Positions 44,592 to 53,953 of a DNA stretch of 64,000 bases are shown here, in pieces (the first letter of the stretch is position 1; the number at the start of each line of letters is the position of its first letter). The position numbers were made by a program, and so were the translations under genes. The notes beneath the pieces were generated by a model. That model saw only the letters and a program-made list of their open reading frames with translations. It was not told the DNA's origin and did no database searches. The DNA lies in the NCBI GenBank assembly GCA_963575675.1, contig CAUYUA010000239.1, positions 1 to 64,000 of the forward strand. Reading direction: 5' to 3'. This DNA is from CAUYUA01 sp963575675 (GTDB taxonomy: Bacteria > Pseudomonadota > Alphaproteobacteria > Azospirillales > Azospirillaceae).

Positions 44592-45382
44592 CCACAACCA
44601 TTCATCCCCTCGCCGTCGTTGATCCTGCGGCAAAATTAAGCGATGGCGTCGTTATCGGCCCCTTCTGTTGCGTCGGTCCTCATGTAGAGCTGGGGGAAGG
44701 CGTAAGGTTGGTTTCGCATGTCGTGGTCGATGGGCGAACGACAATCGGCCCTCACACCGTCATCTATCCTTTTGCATCGCTCGGTTCGCCGCCACAAGAT
44801 TTGAAGTATCGCGACGAGCCCTCGGAGTTGTTTGTCGGCGCTCACAACAAAATCCGTGAGCACGTTACGATGAACCCCGGAACTTCCGGCGGCGGCATGG
44901 TTACTCGCGTCGGCGATTATGGGTTGTTTATGGTCGGCGCGCATGTCGCCCATGATTGCATCGTCGGCGATCGTGTTATTCTCGCCAACAACGCCACCTT
45001 GGGCGGTCATGTCGTTCTGGGTGATTATGCAATCATCGGAGGGCTTTCGGCGGTTCACCAATTTGTTCGAATCGGGCCGCACGCCATGATCGGCGGTATG
45101 TCCGGCGTCGAAAACGACGTCATCCCCTTTGGATTGGTGATGGGAGAGCGCGCTCGATTGTCCGGCCTGAATTTGGTCGGGCTGGAGCGTCGCGGTTTCG
45201 GACGCGAGGATATTCGTATTATTCGCGCGGCCTATCGCATGTTGTTCGCCTTCGAAGGAACGCTGGCGGAGCGAATCGAAGAAGTCGCGCGCGATTTCGG
45301 CGATCATGAGTTGGTTGATCGCATTCTGGCTTTCATTCGCGCTAAAAGCTCTCGTTCGATTTGTCAGCCGAGAGCCGAGTAA
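44588..45382 (+). CDS. lpxA: UDP-N-acetylglucosamine acyltransferase LpxA
   Basis: 264 residues. Left-handed beta-helix hexapeptides (IHPLAVVDPAAKLSDGVVIG; FASLGSPPQDLKYRDEPSEL; NNATLGGHVVLGDYAIIGGL; VHQFVRIGPHAMIGGMSGVE) and the C-terminal helical domain. The catalytic His lies in MVGAHVAHDCIVGDRV. First step of lipid A synthesis. Overlaps fabZ by 4 bp and lpxI by 1 bp. Confidence 0.97.
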   Translation: MTTTIHPLAVVDPAAKLSDGVVIGPFCCVGPHVELGEGVRLVSHVVVDGRTTIGPHTVIYPFASLGSPPQDLKYRDEPSELFVGAHNKIREHVTMNPGTSGGGMVTRVGDYGLFMVGAHVAHDCIVGDRVILANNATLGGHVVLGDYAIIGGLSAVHQFVRIGPHAMIGGMSGVENDVIPFGLVMGERARLSGLNLVGLERRGFGREDIRIIRAAYRMLFAFEGTLAERIEEVARDFGDHELVDRILAFIRAKSSRSICQPRAE

Positions 45383-46233
45383 TGCCGGCGAAAATCGGAG
45401 TGCTGGCTGGAGGAGGAGATCTGCCGCGCCGCTTGATCGAAGCCGCTCGGGCGACGGGTCGAGAGGTCTCGGTAGTCGCCTTGGAAGGCCAAGCAGATCC
45501 CGAAACCGTATTGGGCGTGTCGCATGTGTGGCGTCGTATGGGGGCCGCCGGCGACATACTCAAATGGCTTCGCGCCGAGGGCGTGCAAGAACTGGTGTTT
45601 GCCGGACGTGTGCGACGTCCCTCCTGGACGGAGTTGCGGCCGGATTGGCGCGCGGCTGCGTTTTTCGCCAAACTGGGCGTGCGCATCTTGGGTGATGACG
45701 GATTGTTGCGAGCGGTGTCCGTCGGTTTGGAAGAAGAAGGGTTTCGCATCCTTGGAGTCCAGGATATTTTTAAAGAGTTACTGGCGCCGATTGGGCCGAT
45801 TGGGTGTTTGACGCCAGACGACGCGGCGCGCGCCGACATTGCGCGCGGTGTGGAGGTTGCGCGGTTGCTCGGACGTTTGGACGTTGGGCAAGCGGTGGTG
45901 GTTCAGCAGGGTTTGGTGCTGGGCGTCGAGGCTATTGAAGGAACCGACGCCTTGCTTGAAAGATGTGGTCTCCTACGGCGAGAGGGACTTGGCGGCGTCT
46001 TAGTTAAGATTATGAAGCCACAGCAAGATCGAAGACTCGATCTTCCTACGATCGGCGTCGCCACGGTGATCAAAGCCGCCGCCGCAGGATTGCGCGGCGT
46101 TGCCGTAGAAGCCGGCGGGAGTTTGATTCTAGACCGCGCCGCTGTCGCCGTCGCCGCCGATGACAAGAAATTGTTCGTAATCGGGATCGAGGCCACGGAT
46201 GAACAACAACGCGGCGGCCAACACGCTGGATAA
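45382..46233 (+). CDS. lpxI: UDP-2,3-diacylglucosamine pyrophosphatase LpxI
   Basis: 283 residues from ATG 45382, which overlaps the lpxA stop as TAATG. The DUF1009 signature is clear: IGVLAGGGDLPRRLIEAARA, VLGVSHVWRRMGAAGDILKW, EELVFAGRV-type LVFAGRVRRPSWTELRPDWR, VVVQQGLVLGVEAIEGTDAL and VLVKIMKPQQDRRLDLPTIG. LpxI replaces LpxH in alphaproteobacteria and hydrolyses UDP-diacyl-GlcN to lipid X. Confidence 0.95.
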   Translation: MPAKIGVLAGGGDLPRRLIEAARATGREVSVVALEGQADPETVLGVSHVWRRMGAAGDILKWLRAEGVQELVFAGRVRRPSWTELRPDWRAAAFFAKLGVRILGDDGLLRAVSVGLEEEGFRILGVQDIFKELLAPIGPIGCLTPDDAARADIARGVEVARLLGRLDVGQAVVVQQGLVLGVEAIEGTDALLERCGLLRREGLGGVLVKIMKPQQDRRLDLPTIGVATVIKAAAAGLRGVAVEAGGSLILDRAAVAVAADDKKLFVIGIEATDEQQRGGQHAG

Positions 46234-47437
46234 TAAGGTGTTGACGTTCTTTCTGATCGCCGGAGAACCTTCAGGCGATTTGCTCGGCGCGCGACTGATG
46301 GCGGCGCTGAAAGTTAAGCTTGGTCGTCGACCGTTCCGCTTCGTCGGCGTCGGCGGTGAGCGCATGATGGCGGAGGGATTGGAAACGCTCTTTCCCATGA
46401 GTGATTTGGCTCTGTTTGGGTTATTGGAGCTGTTGCCGAAAGCGCCGAAATTGGTGCGACGTTTTCATCAAACCGTGCTTGGGATTCAAAATGTAGAACC
46501 CGACGTTCTCGTGACGATTGACGCTCCGAGTTTTACCTTTCGCGTCGGGAAAAAGATTCGCGCCGACCTGAAAAAAAATAATAAAAAAATGCTGATGATT
46601 CACTATGTCGCGCCGACCGTCTGGGCGTGGAGGCCGGAACGCGCACGAAAAATCGCGCAATTCTTAGATCATTTGTTGGTGCTTTTACCGTTTGAGCCGC
46701 CTTACTTTGAAAAAGAAGGTTTGGCGTGTAGTTTCGTTGGTCACTCCATCATTGAAAGCAACGCCGGTTGTGGTGACGCCAATCGTTTCCGAGCGCGTCA
46801 CAAAGTAAATAAAAACACGCGGGTGATTACCGTTTTGCCCGGAAGTCGTGTGGGTGAAGTCAGTCGGTTGTTGCCGATTTTTAAACAAACCTTTGATCGT
46901 TTGGTGGAAACCCATCCCAATATGATGGTGGTGATTCCCACTTTGGCGCAGATGGCGCCGATGGTGCAGAAATCCGTTGAAATCTGGCCGTTGCCGGTCT
47001 TGGTCGTTCAAGGTGATGAAGAAAAATACGACGCCTTTGCGGCTTCAGAGGTTGCTTTGGCGGCGTCTGGGACGGTGGCTTTGGAATTGGCTATGGCGCG
47101 GTTGCCGTCTGTAATCGCTTATCGGTTGAACTCGTTGACCGTGGCGCTTTATCGCCGTTTGATTGGGGTGAAATACGTTAATTTGATCAATATTTTGCTT
47201 GATCGGTTATTGGTGCCGGAATTGCTTCAGGAGGATTGTCGTCCGGAAGCTTTGGCGGAGGCTGTTGGGCAAATTCTGGATGATCCAGTTGCGCGACGAC
47301 GGCAGATTGAAGGGTATGATGATGCGCTTCATGCTCTTAGAGTAGAAGGCGCTTCTCCGAGTGAACAAGCTGCGGCTGTAATTTTGCAGAGAGTCCAACA
47401 ATTTTCGGATGAAAAAAGATATACTCCGTTCGACTGA
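46199..47437 (+). CDS. lpxB: Lipid-A-disaccharide synthase LpxB
   Basis: 412 residues. FFLIAGEPSGDLLGARLMAA, FVGVGGERMMAEGLETLFPM, LVTIDAPSFTFRVGKKIR, VAPTVWAWRPERARKIAQFL, LPGSRVGEVSRLLPIFKQTF and ALAASGTVALELAMARLPSV identify GT19. Joins lipid X and UDP-diacyl-GlcN. The gene overlaps lpxI by 35 bp. Its last codons, for RYTPFD and the stop, lie inside the end of a family B repeat that begins at 47419, so the natural C-terminus may have been altered. Confidence 0.96.
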   Translation: MNNNAAANTLDNKVLTFFLIAGEPSGDLLGARLMAALKVKLGRRPFRFVGVGGERMMAEGLETLFPMSDLALFGLLELLPKAPKLVRRFHQTVLGIQNVEPDVLVTIDAPSFTFRVGKKIRADLKKNNKKMLMIHYVAPTVWAWRPERARKIAQFLDHLLVLLPFEPPYFEKEGLACSFVGHSIIESNAGCGDANRFRARHKVNKNTRVITVLPGSRVGEVSRLLPIFKQTFDRLVETHPNMMVVIPTLAQMAPMVQKSVEIWPLPVLVVQGDEEKYDAFAASEVALAASGTVALELAMARLPSVIAYRLNSLTVALYRRLIGVKYVNLINILLDRLLVPELLQEDCRPEALAEAVGQILDDPVARRRQIEGYDDALHALRVEGASPSEQAAAVILQRVQQFSDEKRYTPFD

Positions 47438-47603
47438 GAATCCGAAAATCATGAGGCCTCTCCGAATTAAAACAGCCCACTCTCATTCGATCGTCACAAA
47501 CTCCAAGTCATGGTTTCCAAAGGCCTCCCGGCCTTTGGCGGGTTGAGGACGGAGCCCCGATTCCCCTGGAAGTTTTTTTTCGGACTTTTAATTGGACGAG
47601 GCA
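47419..47603 (+). repeat. Family B MITE-like repeat overlapping the lpxB 3' end
   Basis: Left end GATATACTCCGTTCGACTGA contains the lpxB stop; right end TTTTCGGACTTTTAATTGGA then CGAGGCAC. Inside is the perfect palindrome CCAAAGGCCTCCCGGCCTTTGG, split at 47517-47538. It closes the rpsB-lpxB cluster. The remainder of the gap to 47873 holds no gene. Confidence 0.82.
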
Positions 47604-47873
47604 CAAAGAAAGCCTTCTGCAAACTTTTTAGCAAACTTCAGCCATAAAAATTAAAAGAACAAAAAAAACTTCCTTCAAAAGACGGTTTCCATTTCTTTCA
47701 TTCGGCGCAAATAATTTTTTAGGACATGAGGAAAAAAGCGCAAATCAAGGAACTTTCTGCCGGGTATGAAGAGACAACAAGAAACGGAATCTCTGAATTC
47801 CATATCGAATGCGCATGGCATGGGACTTGCTTGCTCTTTCCCTTGAGTGATCATTGACCGAGGGAGTTCTCCC

Positions 47874-48725
47874 ATGCCTTTCCATCCTGCCGCTGCGCGA
47901 GAAATCGTCCCAACACTCTCTTTCGAAACCAGTCGAGGAGCGAGTCATGGACATGGTCGCAACAATGGTCTGGGAAATTCCGTCTTCCCGCTAAACACGA
48001 CAATCACGGGACGCAGCATAAATCATTTGCCGCCATTAGGGTTTGTTCTTGGCAATGACGACCAAATGCGCGTTTTTGAACATGTTCTTGGATTAATGAC
48101 CGACGCGCAACAAATAATCTCTGAACAAAAAGCCCGTATAGCGTTCTTGGAAGAGCAACTAGAAACGGATGAACTAACTGGATTATTCAATCGACGCGGA
48201 TTTTTCAACCATTTCCGCCGCGAGTTGGCGACAGCGCAACGCTCAGCAACACAAAACGCCACATCACAAACGAGCGCAACCGGTGGTGTTGTGATGATGA
48301 TTGATCTTGACGACTTTAAATTGGTTAACGACCGCTATGGCCACCAAGTTGGAGACGCTTATCTGCAAGCCGTTGCAAAAGAATTATCATCACATGTCCG
48401 CGCACAAGACGCCGTTGCGCGACTGGGGGGAGACGAGTTCGCAATTCTACTATGCCGCATCGACGCAATTGCCGGAAACGAGCGGGCGGAAGAGATCGCG
48501 CGTCTCTGCAATCAGGCCTATCTAATATGGAATGACATGTCGCTGCCGATTCGCTTAAGCGCCGGCGCACACCCTTTCCGCGCTGGCGATGAAGAAACCG
48601 AGATCGTCCATCAAGCAGACCTAAAACTTTATTATAACAAAGGGCTCCGTCGTAAAGCGATTCAGATTACTTATGAAAACCATACTAAAAATCACGAGAT
48701 GCCTCCTATGCCATCCGCCATTTAG
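47874..48725 (+). CDS. GGDEF-domain diguanylate cyclase
   Basis: 283 residues from ATG 47874, with AGGGAG seven bases upstream. Residues ~1-80 contain no recognised sensor domain; a short helix QIISEQKARIAFLEEQLETD leads into the GGDEF domain (ELTGLFNRRGFFNHFRRELA; VVMMIDLDDFKLVNDRYGHQ; AVARLGGDEFAILLCRID). The GGDEF signature is intact, so it should make c-di-GMP. No RxxD inhibitory site is obvious. Two c-di-GMP proteins thus occur in the window, with the HD-GYP regulator at 6010. Confidence 0.9.
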   Translation: MPFHPAAAREIVPTLSFETSRGASHGHGRNNGLGNSVFPLNTTITGRSINHLPPLGFVLGNDDQMRVFEHVLGLMTDAQQIISEQKARIAFLEEQLETDELTGLFNRRGFFNHFRRELATAQRSATQNATSQTSATGGVVMMIDLDDFKLVNDRYGHQVGDAYLQAVAKELSSHVRAQDAVARLGGDEFAILLCRIDAIAGNERAEEIARLCNQAYLIWNDMSLPIRLSAGAHPFRAGDEETEIVHQADLKLYYNKGLRRKAIQITYENHTKNHEMPPMPSAI

Positions 48726-48897
48726 CTCACGCCCTCCCTATCTTCAGCATCCGATTATGCGCCAATCAATCATGATGTAAAATTTATAAAAGATATGTTT
48801 CCTACTTCACCTTGACCTTTTCACGTTAAGAACGCCAGATTGCTTCTTGCCGATCCCATGACGCTCCACCGGATCGAAAACGTAAGATGGCGCCGCT

Positions 48898-49671
48898 ATG
48901 CACTCTGATGTCAGAGACCTACGCGATTTTTATCACGGCAGCCTCGGTCGCGTGGCGCGACGGATGATCTGGCGCGGCGTGCGAAGCGTCTGGCCGAACG
49001 TGCGCGGTCAAACCGTCCTGGGCCTCGGCTACGCCACGCCTTACCTACGCTCTTTACGCCATGAAGCGGATAGAACAATTGCTTTTATGCCTGCGGGACA
49101 AGGGGCGCGCTTCTGGCCTCGCGAAGGCCCCGGATTGACGACGCTTGTCAACGAGGCGGAATTGCCCTTGGCTGATATGTCGATTGATCGCGTGTTGTTG
49201 ATTCACAGCTTGGAAAGCACGGAACACCTACGCCCCATGCTGCGCGAGATATGGCGCGTCTTAGCCGGAAATGGCCGATTGCTGGCTGCGGTTCCTAACC
49301 GTCGAGGACTGTGGGCGCGCGCCGATTGGACGCCATTCGGCCACGGAAATCCTTATTCACCCGGCCAGTTAAAGCGACTGCTCGCCGACACACTGTTCGT
49401 TCCCCAACACACGTCTCAGGTTTTATTTATCCCACCGCTTCGCTCACGATTTAGTCTCTCTTGGGCTCCCGCCTGGGAAAAAGTCGGCGCACGCTGGTTT
49501 CCTGCTTTCTCCGGCGTCACCATGGTGGAGGCAAGAAAAGAAATCTTTTCCGGAGTATCGGAACGCTCTCCACGCGCCGCCACTCGACTGATCATCCCCT
49601 TTCCCGGAGACGCCGCCTCAGCCCGCACCCCCATCGCTGAACCTCCCAACGCCCAACACAACGGCAAATAA
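48898..49671 (+). CDS. Class I SAM-dependent methyltransferase
   Basis: 257 residues of the Methyltransf_11 type. The glycine motif is weak: QTVLGLGYATPYLRSLRHEA. LPLADMSIDRVLLIHSLEST, LRPMLREIWRVLAGNGRLLA and AVPNRRGLWARADWTPFGHG follow the pattern of the alphaproteobacterial family encoded beside gloB. gloB is not seen here. Substrate unknown. Confidence 0.85.
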   Translation: MHSDVRDLRDFYHGSLGRVARRMIWRGVRSVWPNVRGQTVLGLGYATPYLRSLRHEADRTIAFMPAGQGARFWPREGPGLTTLVNEAELPLADMSIDRVLLIHSLESTEHLRPMLREIWRVLAGNGRLLAAVPNRRGLWARADWTPFGHGNPYSPGQLKRLLADTLFVPQHTSQVLFIPPLRSRFSLSWAPAWEKVGARWFPAFSGVTMVEARKEIFSGVSERSPRAATRLIIPFPGDAASARTPIAEPPNAQHNGK

Positions 49672-49694
49672 TTTTATGCAAAAGAGTATATTTT

Positions 49695-50783
49695 TTATGA
49701 TTTATTCTCAAGTCCTCGCAACCGAACCGGCAAACGACGCCCACCCCAAACTCCTGGAGGCCCATCAAAAACGCCGGCGCACCGATGACCACACATATTA
49801 CAACATCCTGCGTCGGTTAAATTCCAAGAGATAATCGTATAACCACGTCGGCCAATCAAACGCTGACCACAATTTGCGCAATATGTGCTTGCGCGTCCAA
49901 TATCCTCGACATTTCCAACATAGACATGTCTTACGCCATTCTCTAACGCGATTTGCCGAGCTTTAATTAGAGTCATATGAGGCGTGCGCGGTTTATCCAA
50001 TAAGCGATAATCAGGATGAAAAGCCGAGAAATGCATTGGAACATCGGTTCCGAGCTCATTGACAACCCATTGAGTCATCGAATGCAATTCAGCATCACTA
50101 TCGTTTTCTCCCGGAATCAGTAAAGTTGTGATTTCAATCCAAGTCTTGGTCTCTTTACGCAAAGCAATCAATGTTTCCAACACCGGAGCCAAATGACTTC
50201 CACACAGTTTCCAGTAAAAGTTTTCGGTAAATCCTTTTAAATCAACATTGGCGGCATCAACATGACGATAGAATTCAGTTCGAGGCTCTGCGCAAATATA
50301 ACCGGCGGTGACGGCGACGGTGCGAATCCCAATCTCATGACAAGCTTGCGCCACATCGATAGCGTATTCCATAAAAATAGTAGGGTCGTTATAAGTGAAA
50401 GCGACACTACGAGACCCAGTCTCTTGAGCTGCGCGCGCAATGGTCTCAGGAGACGCTTGATCGGACAAGGTATCGACCTGCCGTGATTTGCTGATATCCC
50501 AATTTTGACAAAAACGGCAAGTTAGATTACAACCGGCAGTTCCAAACGAAAACACCGGCGTTCCGGGAAGAAAGTGATTCAGAGGCTTTTTCTCAATAGG
50601 ATCAACACAAAATCCACTAGAACGACCATAGGTGGTGAGAACGATTTCTCCATTGCGGCGCTCGCGCACGAAGCACAAACCCTGCTGACCTTCGGCCAAC
50701 CGGCAACGACGAGGACACAGATCACACTGAATGCGCCCATCTTCGACAACGCTCCAATAGCGCGTTGAAACAACATTGGACAT
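49695..50783 (-). CDS. amrS: AmmeMemoRadiSam system radical SAM enzyme (AmrS)
   Basis: 362 residues from ATG 50783, with GGAGG upstream. An N-terminal cysteine cluster (CDLCPRRCRLAEGQQGLCFV), the radical SAM motif GTAGCNLTCRFCQNWDISKS (C-x3-C-x2-C), then FTYNDPTIFMEYAIDVAQAC, DVPMHFSAFHPDYRLLDKPR and a C-terminal zinc-ribbon-like pair (YCANCGQRLIGRRGY; CCNMCGHRC). It defines the AmmeMemoRadiSam group with AmrA and AmrB, whose joint reaction is unknown. The partners are fused at 52250 and are on the opposite strand. Confidence 0.94.
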   Translation of the reverse strand: MSNVVSTRYWSVVEDGRIQCDLCPRRCRLAEGQQGLCFVRERRNGEIVLTTYGRSSGFCVDPIEKKPLNHFLPGTPVFSFGTAGCNLTCRFCQNWDISKSRQVDTLSDQASPETIARAAQETGSRSVAFTYNDPTIFMEYAIDVAQACHEIGIRTVAVTAGYICAEPRTEFYRHVDAANVDLKGFTENFYWKLCGSHLAPVLETLIALRKETKTWIEITTLLIPGENDSDAELHSMTQWVVNELGTDVPMHFSAFHPDYRLLDKPRTPHMTLIKARQIALENGVRHVYVGNVEDIGRASTYCANCGQRLIGRRGYTIISWNLTDAGCCNMCGHRCAGVFDGPPGVWGGRRLPVRLRGLENKS

Positions 50784-50834
50784 GATCTTTCCTCCCATGA
50801 TTTTATGAATAAAAATTCTGAGTGAAAAAATCTC

Positions 50835-51075
50835 CGTCGCAGTGAATTATAAAGAGAGAGTGAAAGCTCCCTTTACTCACGAAGCGATCCTCCACTAGAA
50901 ACATTTATTTGTGTAGGCTCGCAGCTCGCCATAGACCGTCAAACGCCGGCAAGAATGAGCAGTTTTTTTATAAAGAAAACGCATCCAGTAGAGGATCGCT
51001 TCGCGAATAAGGGGGAGTTCCCCCCTTATGATCCTCCCACAACCAAGAACTTAGTCCCTGGACCCGTCTAATTTT
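50835..51075. repeat. Family A palindrome with shortened left arm (A6)
   Basis: Right arm complete (about 50978-51075, ending GGACCCGTCTAATTTT); left arm starts inside at CGTCGC and reads GTGAATTATAAAGAGAGAGT, GAAAGCTCCC, CACGAAGCGATCC. Loop begins ACATTTATTTGTGTAGGC, as in the copy at 54234. It lies between rfbF and amrS, both on the minus strand. Confidence 0.85.
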
Positions 51076-51099
51076 AAATTAGACGATATTCATAAATTT

Positions 51100-51873
51100 T
51101 TATCCCCAGACTTTCCACTTAGCGCATCCCGTTTGCCACTGCTCATCCAGAAAAGTCTTATCGCGCAGAGTATCCATGGGATGCCAAAATCCATGGTGAA
51201 TGTAAGCACGAAGCTGATCCGAATGACTTAAAGATTCTAAAGGCCCGGATTCCCAAACACAACCATCGCCATCAATAAGTTCGCCGACTTTTGGCGATAG
51301 GAGAAAGAAACCGCCATTCACCCAACCGCCATCGTACTCCGGCTTTTCATGAAAAGCCGTGACGCAACTTCCAGAAAGGTTTAAAGCTCCGAAACGCCGA
51401 GGAGGCCGCACGGCCGTAACCGTAGCCAATCGCCCATGCTCTGCATGGAACTCTTGAAGTTTATGAATGTCAACGTCTGAAACGCCATCGCCATAAGTAA
51501 GAGAAAAGACCGGATCATCCCCTATATATGGCAACACACGCTTGATTCTTCCCCCTGTGTTTGTTTGATTTCCGGTGTCGACCAAAGTAACGCGCCACGG
51601 CTCAGCCGCCCGACGATGAACCTCCATACAATTATTTTTGATATCAAAGGTCACATCAGACGTATGCAGGAAATAATTACTAAAATATTCTTTAATCATA
51701 CAACCTTTATAACCGAGACAAATAATAAAATCGGTTACTCCATAATGGGAGTAAATCTTCATTATATGCCACAATATAGGATTTCCGCCGATCTCGACCA
51801 GAGGTTTCGGACGAACTGTGGTTTCCTCCGAAATCCTTGTCCCTAAACCACCAGCCAGAATGACGGCTTTCAT
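51100..51873 (-). CDS. rfbF: Glucose-1-phosphate cytidylyltransferase
   Basis: 257 residues: MKAVILAGGLGTRISEETTV, RPKPLVEIGGNPILWHIMKI, YSHYGVTDFIICLGYKGCMI, FSLTYGDGVSDVDI, VTAVRPPRRFGALNLSGSCV and FWHPMDTLRDKTFLDEQWQT. Makes CDP-glucose, the first step to CDP-dideoxysugars. The usual partner rfbG (CDP-glucose 4,6-dehydratase) is not next to it. The start has GAGAGGAG upstream. Confidence 0.95.
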   Translation of the reverse strand: MKAVILAGGLGTRISEETTVRPKPLVEIGGNPILWHIMKIYSHYGVTDFIICLGYKGCMIKEYFSNYFLHTSDVTFDIKNNCMEVHRRAAEPWRVTLVDTGNQTNTGGRIKRVLPYIGDDPVFSLTYGDGVSDVDIHKLQEFHAEHGRLATVTAVRPPRRFGALNLSGSCVTAFHEKPEYDGGWVNGGFFLLSPKVGELIDGDGCVWESGPLESLSHSDQLRAYIHHGFWHPMDTLRDKTFLDEQWQTGCAKWKVWG

Positions 51874-51905
51874 TGTATAATCTCCTCTCTCATATCGACG
51901 GAAGT

Positions 51906-51934
51906 ATGATATCTTACACCACCAGTGATCGCAA
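51906..51934 (-). promoter_or_regulatory. Candidate promoter for rfbF
   Basis: On the minus strand, TTGCGA (51934-51929), a 17-base spacer, and TATCAT (51911-51906), about 33 bp upstream of the start codon. Confidence 0.5.
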
Positions 51935-52249
51935 TAGGTGAATTTGTTTTAGCTTAACGATCCTGTTACGGCGACCAACAATGATCAAACGCTGTGATCA
52001 TTTTGACAACAGAAAAACTCGTAGGTCCATTTTGGATAAACCCGCTTTAACGGCGCGAATACTTTTGCTGAGGAAGGTGACGCCCCCTCTTGATGATGAA
52101 AGCGGCGAACCAAAGACATGTGTCGATCGTTCGGATCATTGGCGTCACATAGATCAACGCACATATTTCTCTCGCTTGAAACAAAAGACGACGTCTATAA
52201 TCAAGAAAAACAAGACACCCGACCAAGAACAATATCGCGAGGCTCAGCC

Positions 52250-53605
52250 ATGACGCATATTACGCGCTCGCCGTCGGTTGCCGGAACTTTTTATCCCGCA
52301 GACGGGGCGGAACTTGACCGCCAAGTGCGCTCTTTCCTGGATCAGGCGCCAAAACAACAAATTGCGGCGAAAGCAATCATAGCGCCGCACGCAGGATATC
52401 GTTACTCGGGCCCGATCGCCGGAACGGCTTACGCGGCGGTGAGCCACCTAACGGAAACGGTGCGCCGCATCGTGTTGATCGGACCGGCGCATCGATTGGC
52501 GTTTCGAGGAATCGCAATGCCCTCCGCAACCGAATTCGCCACACCGTTGGGAACAGTTGCGGTGGACAGCGCCACGCTTTCGGACTTGGCGCAGCGCGGA
52601 CAAGCACATGTCTTGGATCACGCATTCGACGGAGAACATGATCTAGAAGTCCACCTTCCGTTTATCCAGCGCGTATTCCCGCAAGCAAAGATTGTTCCGT
52701 TGCTGGTGGGAGAGGCCTCCCCGGAAGCCGTAGAGCAAGTTTTAAAAACGACGTGGGGTGGATCGGAAACTCTGATCATCATCAGCTCGGATCTTAGTCA
52801 TTACCAAGAATACGACGTTGCGCGAAAAATCGATTTAGCGACGTCTCAAGCGATTGAGGCGGGCTCCATAGAGCGTTTAGGTGGACAATTCGCTTGCGGA
52901 CACTTACCAATCGCTGGTCTTTTGCGCAGAGCCGCTCATTTGGATTTACGCTGCACCACTATTGACCTAAGAAACTCTGGAGACACCAGCGGAGATCACA
53001 GTCGGGTTGTTGGTTACGGAGCCTATGTTTTCGAATACTCTCAAAACGCCCGATTGTCCGATGATCACCGGCGAACTCTTCATCATGTCGCGCAAACAAC
53101 GCTACGCCACGCCGCCGCCACAGGCCGACAAGTCGAAGTGGATATGGAAACGGCGCCCTTTCCACTGCGCGCCATGCGTAAAACATTCATCACTCTCGAC
53201 GCCAGCGATGGAAACTTACGAGGTTGCATCGGTTCGACAGCGCCGGTCAATCCATTGGCGCAAGACGTCGCTATTAATACATATCGATCTGCAAGACAGG
53301 ATCCGCGCTTCGGTCCTGTCAAACCATCCGAAGTAGATCATCTGAAAGTGACGATTTCAATTCTCAGCACCCCTAGCCCAATGACGTTTGTTGATGAATC
53401 CGATCTTATACATCAACTTCATCCTGAAGTTGATGGTCTAATTTTGCGCGAAGGTTCAAGACAATCTCTGTTCTTGCCGAAAGTTTGGTCTGTTCTTCCA
53501 AACCCGACGAGTTTTGTTCAACACCTCAAACAAAAAGCTGGACTTCCTGCGGATTATTGGTCAAAAACAATGCAAGCTTTTCGTTTTGTAACGGAAACTT
53601 TTTGA
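52250..53605 (+). CDS. Fused AmmeMemoRadiSam proteins B and A (Memo-AMMECR1)
   Basis: 451 residues from ATG 52250; upstream frames lack similarity. Residues ~1-265 form the Memo/AmrB domain, of the extradiol dioxygenase-like fold (SPSVAGTFYPADGAELDRQV, IIAPHAGYRYSGPIAGTAYA, DGEHDLEVHLPFIQRVFPQA, LIIISSDLSHYQEYDVA). Residues ~275-451 form the AMMECR1/AmrA domain with FITLDASDGNLRGCIGSTAP (the LRGCIG motif) and QDPRFGPVKPSEVDHLKVTI. The fusion supports physical association of A and B. The reaction is unknown; metal binding by the Memo histidines is expected from the family. Confidence 0.94.
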   Translation: MTHITRSPSVAGTFYPADGAELDRQVRSFLDQAPKQQIAAKAIIAPHAGYRYSGPIAGTAYAAVSHLTETVRRIVLIGPAHRLAFRGIAMPSATEFATPLGTVAVDSATLSDLAQRGQAHVLDHAFDGEHDLEVHLPFIQRVFPQAKIVPLLVGEASPEAVEQVLKTTWGGSETLIIISSDLSHYQEYDVARKIDLATSQAIEAGSIERLGGQFACGHLPIAGLLRRAAHLDLRCTTIDLRNSGDTSGDHSRVVGYGAYVFEYSQNARLSDDHRRTLHHVAQTTLRHAAATGRQVEVDMETAPFPLRAMRKTFITLDASDGNLRGCIGSTAPVNPLAQDVAINTYRSARQDPRFGPVKPSEVDHLKVTISILSTPSPMTFVDESDLIHQLHPEVDGLILREGSRQSLFLPKVWSVLPNPTSFVQHLKQKAGLPADYWSKTMQAFRFVTETF

Positions 53606-53953
53606 TGCAAAGACTTTATAAAAAAAAATTAACGATTTTTGCTTGCTGATATAAAAACAAGAGCTTGCAAACCACGAGCAAATCAGACACTTCTCGAACG
53701 GCGCCCGAAACGATTCGTTGCGCATAACGTATGCTCTACAAAACTAAGAACTCGGAACATCCGCTCGTTGCAGTCCATAAAACAAAAAATAGGTTCCATG
53801 GACGCCTCTTAGCGAGGGAATTCCGGAAGGGGTTAACCTTCCGACGTTACGGTTGTCTACACAAGTTATGATAGGCAAACGAAAAATTAAAATTATGAAT
53901 CGTCTCTCTGGTGAATGCGTAGGAAAAACATTCTGGCAATAAAGGGCGAAAAA
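53606..53953. other. Intergenic region with one hairpin
   Basis: AT-rich after the amrBA stop (a run of nine A's), then CGGAAGG/CCTTCCG forms a hairpin near 53826-53846. No gene or repeat-family copy is clear. It may hold the promoter of the 63-aa gene. Confidence 0.4.
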
